A DNA stretch of 34,082 bases from Aquificota bacterium (GCA_013154305.1 JAADCT010000061.1:1-34082); one strand, 5' to 3'. Shown: positions 23,748-32,355, numbered from the stretch's first letter. Program-made: numbers and translations. Notes: generated by a model not told the origin, from the letters alone.

Positions 23748-25448
23748 TCAATACTTCCTTTCCTGCGGCTGCCACTTGGTAATGACGACCTCCTTCCAAC
23801 CGTGCTCGAGGGTTCCGTCCTCCTTTCTCCTTACGAGGGAGTGTTTGAGGTAGTTTTCGTCGTCCCTTTGGGGGTAGTCGAGGCGGTAGTGGGCGCCGCG
23901 GCTTTCCTTTCTCTCAACGGCGCAGAGGGTGGTCACCTCGGCCAGGTCGAGGAGGTTTAAAAATTCGAGCGTTTGAACCAGGTTGAGGTTAAACCTCCTG
24001 GACCGGTCGACGACGGCCAGACCGCTTTTTGCCCTCTCTTTGAGCTCGCGGATGGCCTCGAGGGCTTCGAGCATCGGCTTTTCCTCTCGGAAGATGCCCA
24101 CCTTCGACGCCATAACTTCGCCGAGCTCCCTCCTCATTTGACCGAGGTTTTCCCTCGGCTCCTTTTCCGTAAGGGACTTTATAAACTCCTCCTCCCTCCT
24201 TACGAACTCGGCGCCGTCGGTGGCGGCGTGCTCGACGCCGACGACGTATTCGGCCGCATCCTCGGCCGCCAGCTTTCCGAAGACCAGTATGTCGAGGAGG
24301 GAGTTTCCGCCCAGACGGTTGGCACCGTGGACCGAAATGCAGGCGGTCTCTCCCGCGGCGTAAAGGCCCTTAATTTCGGTCCGACCGTACTTGTCGGTGT
24401 CTATTCCCCCCATCGAATAGTGGGCCGTGGGCCTTATCGGTATCGGCTCTTTTACCGGGTCGACGCCCTCGTAAACGCGGGCGTGTTCGACCGTTTGGGG
24501 CAGACGCTCCATAAGCTTTTCCTCGCCCAGGTGCCTGAGGTCGAGGCAGATGTAGTCGCCTTCGGGACCGCAACCGCGACCCTCGAGGATTTCCCTCTCT
24601 ATGGCGCGGGCGACTATGTCCCTGGGGGCGAGCTCCATCTTTTCGGGGGCGTAGCGCTTCATAAAGCGCTCGCCGTCCTTGTTTATCAGGTAGCCGCCCT
24701 CTCCGCGGGCGCCCTCGGTAATCAAAATTCCCGTTTTCCTGAGACCGGTGGGGTGGAATTGAACGAACTCCATGTCCTTTAGGGGAATGCCCGCCCGCAA
24801 GGCGGCGGCGCTGCCGTCGCCCGTGTTTCCGAGGGCGTTGGACGTGCGGTTCCAATACATCCGGGCGTGCCCGCCGGTGGCCAAAATTACCGCCTTGGCC
24901 TTGACGAAGTGAACGCCGCCGTTTCGGATGTCCCAGGCGGTGACGCCCAAAACCCTTTCCCCGTCGTGGACGAGGTTTAGGAGAAACCACTCGTTGAGAA
25001 ATTCGACGCCCTGCCGGAGGGCTTGGTCAAAGAGCGTGTGGAGGATTACCAAACCGGTTCGGTCGGCCGCGTAGCAGGTTCGGGGAAAAGAAGCCCCTCC
25101 GAAGGGCCTTTGGGCTATCCTTCCGTCGGGGAGCCGCGAAAAGGGCACTCCGCGGTGTTCTATGTCGTAGATGATTTGGGGACCCATTTGGGTCATCAGT
25201 TCGACCGCGTCCTGGTCGGCCAGGTAGTCGGAACCTTTGACGGTGTCGAAGGCGTGCTTTTCCGGGCTGTCGGGGGCGACGTTTCCGAGGGCGGCGTTGA
25301 TTCCGCCTTCGGCGGCACCGGTGTGGGAGCGAACGGGATAGACCTTCGACATTACGCCGACTTTAAGCTTGGGATTTTGGGAGGCCCAAAGGGCGGCGTA
25401 GAGACCCGCTCCTCCGGCTCCGACGATGAGTATGTCGTATTCGAGCAT
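23748..25448 (-). CDS. Fumarate reductase/succinate dehydrogenase flavoprotein subunit
   Basis: DILIVGAGGAGLYAALWA...RSHTGAAEGGINAALGN...GSDYLADQDAVE...RPFGGASFPRTCYAADRTG...FVQFHPTGL...RPTAHYSMGGIDTD...GETACISVHGANRLGGNSLLDILVFGKLA. Confidence 0.95.
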   Translation of the reverse strand: MLEYDILIVGAGGAGLYAALWASQNPKLKVGVMSKVYPVRSHTGAAEGGINAALGNVAPDSPEKHAFDTVKGSDYLADQDAVELMTQMGPQIIYDIEHRGVPFSRLPDGRIAQRPFGGASFPRTCYAADRTGLVILHTLFDQALRQGVEFLNEWFLLNLVHDGERVLGVTAWDIRNGGVHFVKAKAVILATGGHARMYWNRTSNALGNTGDGSAAALRAGIPLKDMEFVQFHPTGLRKTGILITEGARGEGGYLINKDGERFMKRYAPEKMELAPRDIVARAIEREILEGRGCGPEGDYICLDLRHLGEEKLMERLPQTVEHARVYEGVDPVKEPIPIRPTAHYSMGGIDTDKYGRTEIKGLYAAGETACISVHGANRLGGNSLLDILVFGKLAAEDAAEYVVGVEHAATDGAEFVRREEEFIKSLTEKEPRENLGQMRRELGEVMASKVGIFREEKPMLEALEAIRELKERAKSGLAVVDRSRRFNLNLVQTLEFLNLLDLAEVTTLCAVERKESRGAHYRLDYPQRDDENYLKHSLVRRKEDGTLEHGWKEVVITKWQPQERKY

Positions 25449-25491
25449 TAAGAGAAACCTCCCCTTTTTTAATTCTCAAAATGTTAACAGC

Positions 25492-25545
25492 GGGCAGCCC
25501 TCCCCGTTTAGGAGGGGGACGCCCCTATTTTGTCCCGAAAGCGGG
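25492..25545. promoter_or_regulatory. Tandem inverted repeats in the divergent frdA-like / SBP intergenic region
   Basis: gggc-ag-ccctcc-ccgttta-ggaggg-ggac-gccc (25492-25524) then cccg-aaag-cggg (25534-25545). Confidence 0.45.
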
Positions 25546-25605
25546 GTCGATAGCAATTATTGACCGCAAACGGGGAAAAGAGGCTTTCTATACATAAAAC
25601 TTTGA

Positions 25606-27357
25606 ATGGGGTCGAGCTTTTACTTTTTCCTCGGCGTTGCGGTTTCAATTTTGGCCTTTTTGCCCTTTTACCTTTTGCGTTCGCCGTCGCCGGAGGGCCT
25701 AAACCTCACCCTGGAAAAGGTCGAGCTTCCCGAAAGACCCCTTTTGGGAAAACCGACCGAGGGACCTTTGGTCGTGCGCCTGGCCTCCGACCCCAAGACC
25801 CTAAATCCCGCCCTGGTTCAGGAGACGAGCTCCTCGGCCGTTATCGGCGACCTTTTCAGCGGTTTGGTCAAGGTCGACCCGAAAACTTTGGAGGTGGAGC
25901 CGGACCTGGCGGTCCGGTGGGAGGTCGACCCCTCGGGGCGGACTTGGACCTTCTACCTAAGAAGGGGCGTTCGCTGGCACGACGGTGAACCCTTTACGGC
26001 CGACGACGTCGTTTTTACCTTTAACGAGGTTTACCTCAATCCCGAGGTGCCAACCCCGGTCAGGGACACGCTTTTGGTAAACGGTAAACCCTTTAAGGTT
26101 GAAAAGGTCGACGACTACGCGGTTCGCTTCGTTTTGCCCGAAAGGTTTGCCCCCTTTTTGAGGACCCTGACCGTGGCCGTCCTGCCCGAACACAAACTGA
26201 AAAGGTTCGTCGACGAGGGAACCTTCCTTTCGGCGTGGAACGTAAACACCCCCCCGTCGGAGGTGGTCGGAACGGGACCCTACCGCCTGAAGGTCTACCT
26301 GAAGGGGCAGCGCGTCGAGTGGGAGGCCAATCCCTACTACTACGAGACCGACGAAAGGGGCGTTCGCCTGCCCTACCTAAGGAGGAAGGTGGGATTGATA
26401 ATTCCGGACCCCGACGCGGCCCTGGTTAAGTTTTTGGCCGGCGAGGTCCACCTCTTGGGCGTGGGGCCGTCGCAACTTTTGACCCTGGCGGCCCGCGCCG
26501 GGGAGCGACCGATAAAGGTCTACGACCTCGGTCCGACGCCCTCTTTGACCTTTTTGGTCTTTAATCAAAATCCCGAATCCTCGGTCCCCGACTACAAAGT
26601 TCGCTGGTTCAGAAACGAGAAGTTCCGCTGGGCCGTTTCCCACGCCGTCGACCGGCGGGCGATAGTAAACCTCGTTTACGGCGGTCTGGCCACCCCGCTT
26701 TACGGGCCGGTCACGCCCGCCAACGCCTGGCTCTACTCGGAGGACCTCTTTGAGCCGATAGACTACGACCTTCGAAGGGCCAGGGAGCTTTTGAGGGAGG
26801 CGGGATTTGAGGACAGGGACGGCGACGGCTACTTGGAAGACCCCGAAGGGCACCGCGTCGAAATCGTCCTGTTGACCAACGCGGGAAACAAGGAAAGGGA
26901 GGCCATCGGCAGCATCTTAAAACGGGACCTGGAGCGGCTCGGCATTAAGGTCCACTTTCAGCCGCTCGACTTTAACAACCTCGTTCGGCTTTTGACCTCC
27001 CCCCCCTACGGTTGGGAGGCGGTGATTATCGGACTGACGGGCTCGGTCGACCCCCACTTTGGCAGGAACGTGTGGTGCAGCTGGGGAAGCCTCCACATGT
27101 GGTATCCCCTCCAAAAGAAACCCTCCACCGAGTGGGAGGCCGAGGTCGACCGGCTCTTTGAGGAGGCGGCCACCGAACTCGACCCCGAAAGGAGAAAGGA
27201 GCTCTACCGCCGCGCCTTTAGGATTGTTTACGAAAAACAGCCGATGATTTTTATAGCGACGCCGCGGGAGCTGGTGGCCGCCCAAACGGGTTTGAAAAAC
27301 TTCTATCCCACCGTGTGGGGTTTTTGGAAGGAGCTCTACCTGATGGTGGAGGACTAG
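25606..27357 (+). CDS. Family 5 extracellular solute-binding protein (peptide/oligopeptide ABC-type), membrane anchored
   Basis: N-terminal hydrophobic segment; RLASDPKTLNPAL...LAVRWEVDPSGRTWTFYLRRGVRWHDGEPFTADDVVFTFNEV...VGTGPYRL...FRWAVSHAVDRRAIVNLVYGG. Confidence 0.92.
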   Translation: MGSSFYFFLGVAVSILAFLPFYLLRSPSPEGLNLTLEKVELPERPLLGKPTEGPLVVRLASDPKTLNPALVQETSSSAVIGDLFSGLVKVDPKTLEVEPDLAVRWEVDPSGRTWTFYLRRGVRWHDGEPFTADDVVFTFNEVYLNPEVPTPVRDTLLVNGKPFKVEKVDDYAVRFVLPERFAPFLRTLTVAVLPEHKLKRFVDEGTFLSAWNVNTPPSEVVGTGPYRLKVYLKGQRVEWEANPYYYETDERGVRLPYLRRKVGLIIPDPDAALVKFLAGEVHLLGVGPSQLLTLAARAGERPIKVYDLGPTPSLTFLVFNQNPESSVPDYKVRWFRNEKFRWAVSHAVDRRAIVNLVYGGLATPLYGPVTPANAWLYSEDLFEPIDYDLRRARELLREAGFEDRDGDGYLEDPEGHRVEIVLLTNAGNKEREAIGSILKRDLERLGIKVHFQPLDFNNLVRLLTSPPYGWEAVIIGLTGSVDPHFGRNVWCSWGSLHMWYPLQKKPSTEWEAEVDRLFEEAATELDPERRKELYRRAFRIVYEKQPMIFIATPRELVAAQTGLKNFYPTVWGFWKELYLMVED

Positions 27358-28796
27358 TCGGCGACCTCGACGCGGTTTTTCCCCTTCCTTTTGGCCTCGT
27401 AGAGGGCCCGGTCGGCCTTTTGGAAAAACTCCTTGGGTTCCTCCCCCGAGTATTCGGCCACGCCGAAGGAGGCGGTAACTTTAACGCCGTTTACGGTGGT
27501 TTCCTCCAGTTTGCGGCGCAGGCGCTCGGCCAGCGACAGGGCGGCCGCCCTGTCGCCCCTGACGAAGACGGCAAACTCCTCCCCTCCCCAGCGGAAGGCG
27601 GCGTCCCCCTCCCTTACGGCGGTCCGGAGGAGGCGGGCGACCCTCCGGAGGACCTCGTCGCCGAAGGGATGACCGTAAAGGTCGTTAATCCTCTTAAAGT
27701 CGTCCAGGTCGAGGAGAACGAGGGAAACCTTTTCCCCGTTTCGGTAAAGCTCGCGGACGCGCTTGAGGAGGTATTCGTTAAAGAGGCGGCGGTTGAAGAG
27801 CCCCGTGAGGGGGTCACGGGCCGAGCGCAGACGAACCTCGGCCAAAAGCCGGTTCAAGTTTTCCAGCCCGAGCTTGTACAGCCTCAGGTGGAAGGCCACC
27901 AGCAGGGCGGCCAAAACCAGCCCAACGGTAAAAAGAAGCGCCAGCTCCAGCTGCAGACGCCCCACCTGCGCCTCTATCCAACCCTTTGCCTCGCCGAAGA
28001 CGCGGCAGCGGTATTCCCAAAATCGGCCGACGAAGTCCGAATAATCGGTCAAAAGAAGCTCCGCGTCGCGGTAAAAGCCGCTCAGGAAGGTCCTTATCAG
28101 CGGCGCCTGCAGAAGCTCCCTTTTAAAGAGCTCTTTAAGTTGGTCGTCGGTAAGGAGTGCAAAGTAGGCGTCGAGGTTGGCCCTAAAGAGCCCCTGCAGG
28201 TAGTAGTACTCGTAGTAAAAGTTTTGAAGTCGACCCTCCAAAAAGAGGGCGTTTTCGGCCACGAAGTCGGAACCGACGGCCAGCAGGCGGTGGAGAAAGT
28301 AAAAGTTTTTAAAGACCTCGGCCACTGCCGCCTGCTTCAACCGCAGGCTCAGATTTACGTAGTAGGCGTTAAGGAGGTTGGCGTATCGGCCGAGCTCCCT
28401 CAGCTCCTCGGTTCCCAAAAACGGCTTTTTGACCAGCTCGAGGATGCGCTCGTCGAACTTCAAAAGGTCCCAACAGTTGCAGTACTCGACCCAGTGGGGG
28501 TTTTGAAAGAGCTTTTCCTTCAGAAGGAGGAGTTCCCTTTCCAGCTCCGCAACCGGGTCGTCGGCCTCGGGAAACTCCGGCGGTCGGGGGGCGACCTTAA
28601 GGACCTTGGCGTGGTTGAGAAGCACCACCACCCTCGAGAGGCGGTCTATCGGTTCGGCCAGCTCCTGGACCGTCTTGAGCTCTCCCAACTTGGAGAGGTT
28701 GGTCGTAAAGAGGTACGCCGAAAGCAAAAAGACGACTGCGTAGGGAACGAAAAGGGTCAAGAGAAAAAGCTTTCGAAAGTCGCCTCCCCTTCGCAC
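27354..28796 (-). CDS. Membrane-anchored diguanylate cyclase (periplasmic sensor plus GGDEF)
   Basis: Two TM segments flank a ~240-aa sensor region; C-terminal SARDPLTGLFNRRLFNEYL...LLDLDDFKRINDLYGHPFGDEVL...VREGDAAFRWGGEEFAVFV: GGEEF and RxxD I-site intact. Confidence 0.92.
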   Translation of the reverse strand: MRRGGDFRKLFLLTLFVPYAVVFLLSAYLFTTNLSKLGELKTVQELAEPIDRLSRVVVLLNHAKVLKVAPRPPEFPEADDPVAELERELLLLKEKLFQNPHWVEYCNCWDLLKFDERILELVKKPFLGTEELRELGRYANLLNAYYVNLSLRLKQAAVAEVFKNFYFLHRLLAVGSDFVAENALFLEGRLQNFYYEYYYLQGLFRANLDAYFALLTDDQLKELFKRELLQAPLIRTFLSGFYRDAELLLTDYSDFVGRFWEYRCRVFGEAKGWIEAQVGRLQLELALLFTVGLVLAALLVAFHLRLYKLGLENLNRLLAEVRLRSARDPLTGLFNRRLFNEYLLKRVRELYRNGEKVSLVLLDLDDFKRINDLYGHPFGDEVLRRVARLLRTAVREGDAAFRWGGEEFAVFVRGDRAAALSLAERLRRKLEETTVNGVKVTASFGVAEYSGEEPKEFFQKADRALYEAKRKGKNRVEVAD

Positions 28797-28806
28797 CGCT
28801 TAGGGG

Positions 28807-29979
28807 CTATTGTACGAGGTCCTTTAGGTAGTCGGGAACCTCCTTCGACTTTTTCTTCTTCTTTCCGAAGACCTTGTCCACTATTTTGGGCGCGTAGATA
28901 AAGACTATCGAGCCTATCACGGCGGTGACGATGATGTAGAGGGCCGCCAGCGGTTGAATCGTTTTCGGCGCCATGGCGGTAACCACTATGGAGAACTCTC
29001 CCCGCGGAATCATCTCCAGCGCCGCCCGGAAGGCCAGCCGCGGCGAAAAGCCGGCCATCCGACCGCCCACGTAGGTGCCCACCAGTTTTCCGACGATGCC
29101 CAAAACCACCAGCAGGAGCAAAAAGAGGGGGCTGGGCAGCTCGGTAATTTCGGGAAGGGAGGCGCCGAAGTTGTAAAAGAATATCGCCAGCGAAAGCTCC
29201 TTAAGGTCGTGGAGCGACTTTTCGATGTCCTCGGCAAAGGGCGTTTCGCCGAACATCAGGCCCAAAATGAAGGCGCCCAAAACCTCGCTGATGCCGAGGG
29301 CCTTAAATGCCCCCGCCACCAAAAGCAGCAGACCCAGCATGAGCAGGATGAGGTCCTCGGCTCCGGTCAGTATCTTTTCCAGATACTTGGTTATTCGGAC
29401 CAAAACGAGGCGACCCAAAACGACCGACAGGGCCACCACGACGAACATTATCGCAACGTTGGTCGCAATCGAGGCGGCGCTGACCTGCCCCTGCGTAATT
29501 CCGAAGAGGACCGAAAGAAGGATAATCGCCACCACGTCCTCGAAGATGAGTATTCCCAAAATGAGCTCCGTTTCGGGGTTTATCAGTCTCTTGTAGTCGA
29601 TGAGGAGCTTGGCGATTATCGAGGTGGAGGAGGGATAGGCGACGGTGGCCAAAAAGAGGGCCTCGACGAAGCTAAAGCCAAACAGTAGCGCCAGCCCGAA
29701 AGGGGGGAAGAAGTTTATTACGAAGTCGGCTATGCCCGCCTTCCACGCCTTGGCGGTCATGGACTTGAGCTTTTCCATGTTGAACTCGAGCCCGATGAAG
29801 AAAAAGAGCAAAACGAGCCCGAGTTCGACGAAAAAGTGCAGGTGTTCGGTGTGAAGGAAGTCTTTCGTCAAGAGGCCCAAAAAGATTATCGGTATCAGCG
29901 CCGGGATGCCGAAGCGCCGCGACAGCAGTATCGACAGGTATATCAAAAAGAGGGCGAGGCCCGAGTAGAGTAGCGCCAT
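28807..29979 (-). CDS. CPA2-family cation:proton antiporter (KefB-like membrane domain)
   Basis: Polytopic; LVLLFFFIGLEFNMEKL...TVAYPSSTSIIAKLLIDY...ILIFEDVVAIILLSVLFG...LGAFILGLMFGETPFAEDI...ALEMIPRGEFSIVV. Confidence 0.9.
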   Translation of the reverse strand: MALLYSGLALFLIYLSILLSRRFGIPALIPIIFLGLLTKDFLHTEHLHFFVELGLVLLFFFIGLEFNMEKLKSMTAKAWKAGIADFVINFFPPFGLALLFGFSFVEALFLATVAYPSSTSIIAKLLIDYKRLINPETELILGILIFEDVVAIILLSVLFGITQGQVSAASIATNVAIMFVVVALSVVLGRLVLVRITKYLEKILTGAEDLILLMLGLLLLVAGAFKALGISEVLGAFILGLMFGETPFAEDIEKSLHDLKELSLAIFFYNFGASLPEITELPSPLFLLLLVVLGIVGKLVGTYVGGRMAGFSPRLAFRAALEMIPRGEFSIVVTAMAPKTIQPLAALYIIVTAVIGSIVFIYAPKIVDKVFGKKKKKSKEVPDYLKDLVQ

Positions 29980-29993
29980 AAGTTATAGAAAAT

Positions 29994-31409
29994 TTAATTA
30001 TCGGCCGCTAACGCCAGATAACGCTCGTAGGTTCGGGGAAAGGCGGTCCGAACGTCGACGAAACTTCCGCTGGGAAAGCGACCGAGGTTGGCAAAGACCT
30101 CGACCAGCATCTTGGCGGCGCTCTCGGGCGAGTGTTTGGGTGCCGCCTTCAGCCGCTTTACGGAGGGAAAGCGTTCCCCGTCGTGCTCGAGGACGACCTT
30201 TTGAAGCATCGGCGTCCAAATCAGGCCCGGCGCCAGCGCAATCAGGTGCGAGCGCTCAAACTCGTGGCTGTAGAGCTTTATCGCGCAGTTTAGCGCCGCC
30301 TTCGAAAGCGAGTAGGCGTTCCAGCCTTTGTTGCAGTTTACCGCCGCACCGCTGGAGATTGCAATAATTTGACCCGCCCGCAGGTCTCCGCGGTTTTGAA
30401 GCTCCCAAAGTTGGTCCAAAATCAGTTTGTTGCTCCACAGGTTTACCGCCATTACCTCCTCCAGTTCCCTCAGCGGGAGCCTTACCATCTCCGCCAGCCG
30501 GCCGAGGACGCCGGCGTTCAGAACCGTCCAGGGGAGGGCGGCCTTCAGCCCCCCCAAGAGGCGGTCGGTCTTCAGCTTTACCTCCTCGAGGTTTCGGAGG
30601 TCGGTTTGGACGAACTTAACCTCCCCGCGGTTTTGAAGTTCGGGCGGGAGCTTCCTCGAGAGGGCGAATATCCGATAGCCCCTTCGGAGGTATTCGAGGG
30701 CCAGCGCCCTTCCGAGACCCGAGCCGACGCCCGTTATAAACAGGTTGAGGTGGGGTTTGACGAGCGAAAAGACCTCCTCGAGGACCTCCCCGACCGACTT
30801 TCCGGTGGTGTCGACGACCGCGGCGTCCTCGGCCGGTTTGAAGGGATAGCGCTCCCTCTTTCGGTCCCTCTCGTCCCTTTCGACTATCGCCTTTAGGACC
30901 TCCTCGTAGGAGACCCTTTTGCCGGCCTCCAGCAGTTGGCGGTGGCGCCTCTTTGCCCTCTCTTCGGGCGAGGCGGTCAGAAATACCTTTACCTCGGCGT
31001 CGGGAAAGACGAAGAGACCCGCGTCGCGGCCCTCTACCACCGCGTTGGCCCCGCCCACCAGCCGCCGCTGAAGCTCGAACATCCTCTCCTTTACCTGCGG
31101 GTGGCGGGCAACCAGCGAGGCGACCCGCCCGACCTCCTCGTCCTCTATAAGGTCGGTAACGTCCTCCCCGTCGAGGAAGACCTTAAACTCCCACCCCTCG
31201 AAGGAAACCTCCAGTTTCGTCTCCTCGAGGAGTTTTAAGAGTTCCTCTGGCCCGTAGTCGTCCTTTTTTCCCAACTTCCTCAGGGCCGCCAGCGCGAGGG
31301 CGCGATAGGTTGCCCCGGTGTTCAGGTAAAAGAAGCCGATTCTTTTGGCCAGCTCTTTGGCCACAGTAGACTTTCCGCTGGCGCTGGGTCCGTCCACCGT
31401 CACTATCAT
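29994..31409 (-). CDS. cmk: Fusion protein: cytidylate kinase (N-term, 31409-30750) and short-chain dehydrogenase/reductase (C-term, 30749-29994)
   Basis: Cmk: MIVTVDGPSASGKSTVAKELAKRIGFFYLNTGATYRAL...VVEGRDAGLFVFPDAEVKVFLTAS...ERDERDRKRERYPFKPAEDAAVVDTTG. SDR: LFITGVGSGLGRALALEY...LNAGVLG...IAISSGAAVNCNKGWNAYSLSKAALN...LAPGLIWTPM. Confidence 0.9.
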   Translation of the reverse strand: MIVTVDGPSASGKSTVAKELAKRIGFFYLNTGATYRALALAALRKLGKKDDYGPEELLKLLEETKLEVSFEGWEFKVFLDGEDVTDLIEDEEVGRVASLVARHPQVKERMFELQRRLVGGANAVVEGRDAGLFVFPDAEVKVFLTASPEERAKRRHRQLLEAGKRVSYEEVLKAIVERDERDRKRERYPFKPAEDAAVVDTTGKSVGEVLEEVFSLVKPHLNLFITGVGSGLGRALALEYLRRGYRIFALSRKLPPELQNRGEVKFVQTDLRNLEEVKLKTDRLLGGLKAALPWTVLNAGVLGRLAEMVRLPLRELEEVMAVNLWSNKLILDQLWELQNRGDLRAGQIIAISSGAAVNCNKGWNAYSLSKAALNCAIKLYSHEFERSHLIALAPGLIWTPMLQKVVLEHDGERFPSVKRLKAAPKHSPESAAKMLVEVFANLGRFPSGSFVDVRTAFPRTYERYLALAADN

Positions 31410-31434
31410 CCTCGTTAAAAGAAAGTGTAAATTT

Positions 31435-31453
31435 CCCGCGCCGAAGGCGCGGG
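31435..31453. promoter_or_regulatory. GC-rich hairpin in a divergent 5' region
   Basis: cccgcgcc-gaa-ggcgcggg perfect 8-bp stem between the divergent cmk-SDR and two-TM ORF starts. Confidence 0.5.
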
Positions 31454-31477
31454 CGGGGTTCAAAATAAAAGTGTTAG

Positions 31478-31705
31478 ATGGTAAAAAGGCCGCCCGCCGC
31501 GTTTTTTGAGCTATCGGGAAAGGTTTTGGCCGCCCTGACGGCGCTGGTTTTGCTCCTTTGGTTCGTTCGGCAACAGACGGCCCTCTTTTTGACGATTTTC
31601 GTTTTGCTCCCCCTCTGGGCCCTGTGGATTTGGTTCAATCCCCTTTTGGAGAAAGGGGAGGAGAAACCGACCGGGGAGGCTCAACCTCCGACCGAAGAGA
31701 GGTAA
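31478..31705 (+). CDS. Hypothetical small two-TM protein
   Basis: VLAALTALVLLLWFV and ALFLTIFVLLPLWALWIWF helices; 75 aa; fits the divergent gap and converges on nth. Confidence 0.6.
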   Translation: MVKRPPAAFFELSGKVLAALTALVLLLWFVRQQTALFLTIFVLLPLWALWIWFNPLLEKGEEKPTGEAQPPTEER

Positions 31706-32355
31706 AAGTCGCACAGGTCCTTCAGCGGGCACCTTTCGCACTTTGGCCTTTTCGGGTCGCAGATTGTTTGACCCAATCCCACCAGCAGGTAGTTGACCTT
31801 TCTTTTGTAGCCGTCGGGGGTGATTTTCAAAAGTTCCCTTTCGGTTTCCTCGGGCCTCCGCGTTTGGACCAGTCCGAGGAGGTTCGATATACGGTGGACG
31901 TGGGTGTCGACGGCCACTGCGTCCTTTCCGTGGGCGTGGGTCAGGATGACGTTGGCCACCTTGCGGCCCACCCCGGGAAACTTCACCAGCTCCTCGAGGC
32001 GGTCGGGCAGGCGCCCCCCGTAGTCTTCGACCAGCATTCGGGCGGCCTCTTTGAGGTACTTGGCCTTTTGGCGGTGGAGGCCTATGCCCTTTAGGGCCTC
32101 CTCCACTTCGGACAGGGGTGCCCTTGCCAGCTTTTCCGGCGTCGGGTAGCGTTCAAAGAGGCGGCGGCAGACGGGAACGGTCTTTTCGTCCCGGCTCCGG
32201 GCCGACAGTATTCCGCAAACTAAAATTCGGTAGTGGTCCCTTCCCTGAACCTCGAACATGCGGTGAACGGGCGGCTCGAGGGCGGGGACGAACCTCTCGA
32301 GCCGCCGGACGACCTCGACCACCTTTCGGGTAGGGTCCATAGCTTCTTTAACCAT
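31681..32355 (-). CDS. nth: Endonuclease III
   Basis: ILSARSRDEKTVPVCRRLFERYPTPEKLA...LVEDYGGRLPDRLEELVKFPGVGRKVANVIL...AVDTHVHRISNLLGL...CDPKRPKCERCPLKDLC [4Fe-4S]. Confidence 0.95.
   Translation of the reverse strand: MVKEAMDPTRKVVEVVRRLERFVPALEPPVHRMFEVQGRDHYRILVCGILSARSRDEKTVPVCRRLFERYPTPEKLARAPLSEVEEALKGIGLHRQKAKYLKEAARMLVEDYGGRLPDRLEELVKFPGVGRKVANVILTHAHGKDAVAVDTHVHRISNLLGLVQTRRPEETERELLKITPDGYKRKVNYLLVGLGQTICDPKRPKCERCPLKDLCDFYLSSVGG

Noticed and set aside
25606-27357. Complete peptide ABC transporter operon
   Set aside because: Only the solute-binding protein is present; no permease or ATPase genes lie nearby.
27315-28901. 528-aa plus-strand ORF
   Set aside because: Fully antisense to the well-supported GGDEF gene; product is low-complexity (V/G/Q/K rich) with no recognisable domain, a mirror-frame artefact of biased codon usage.
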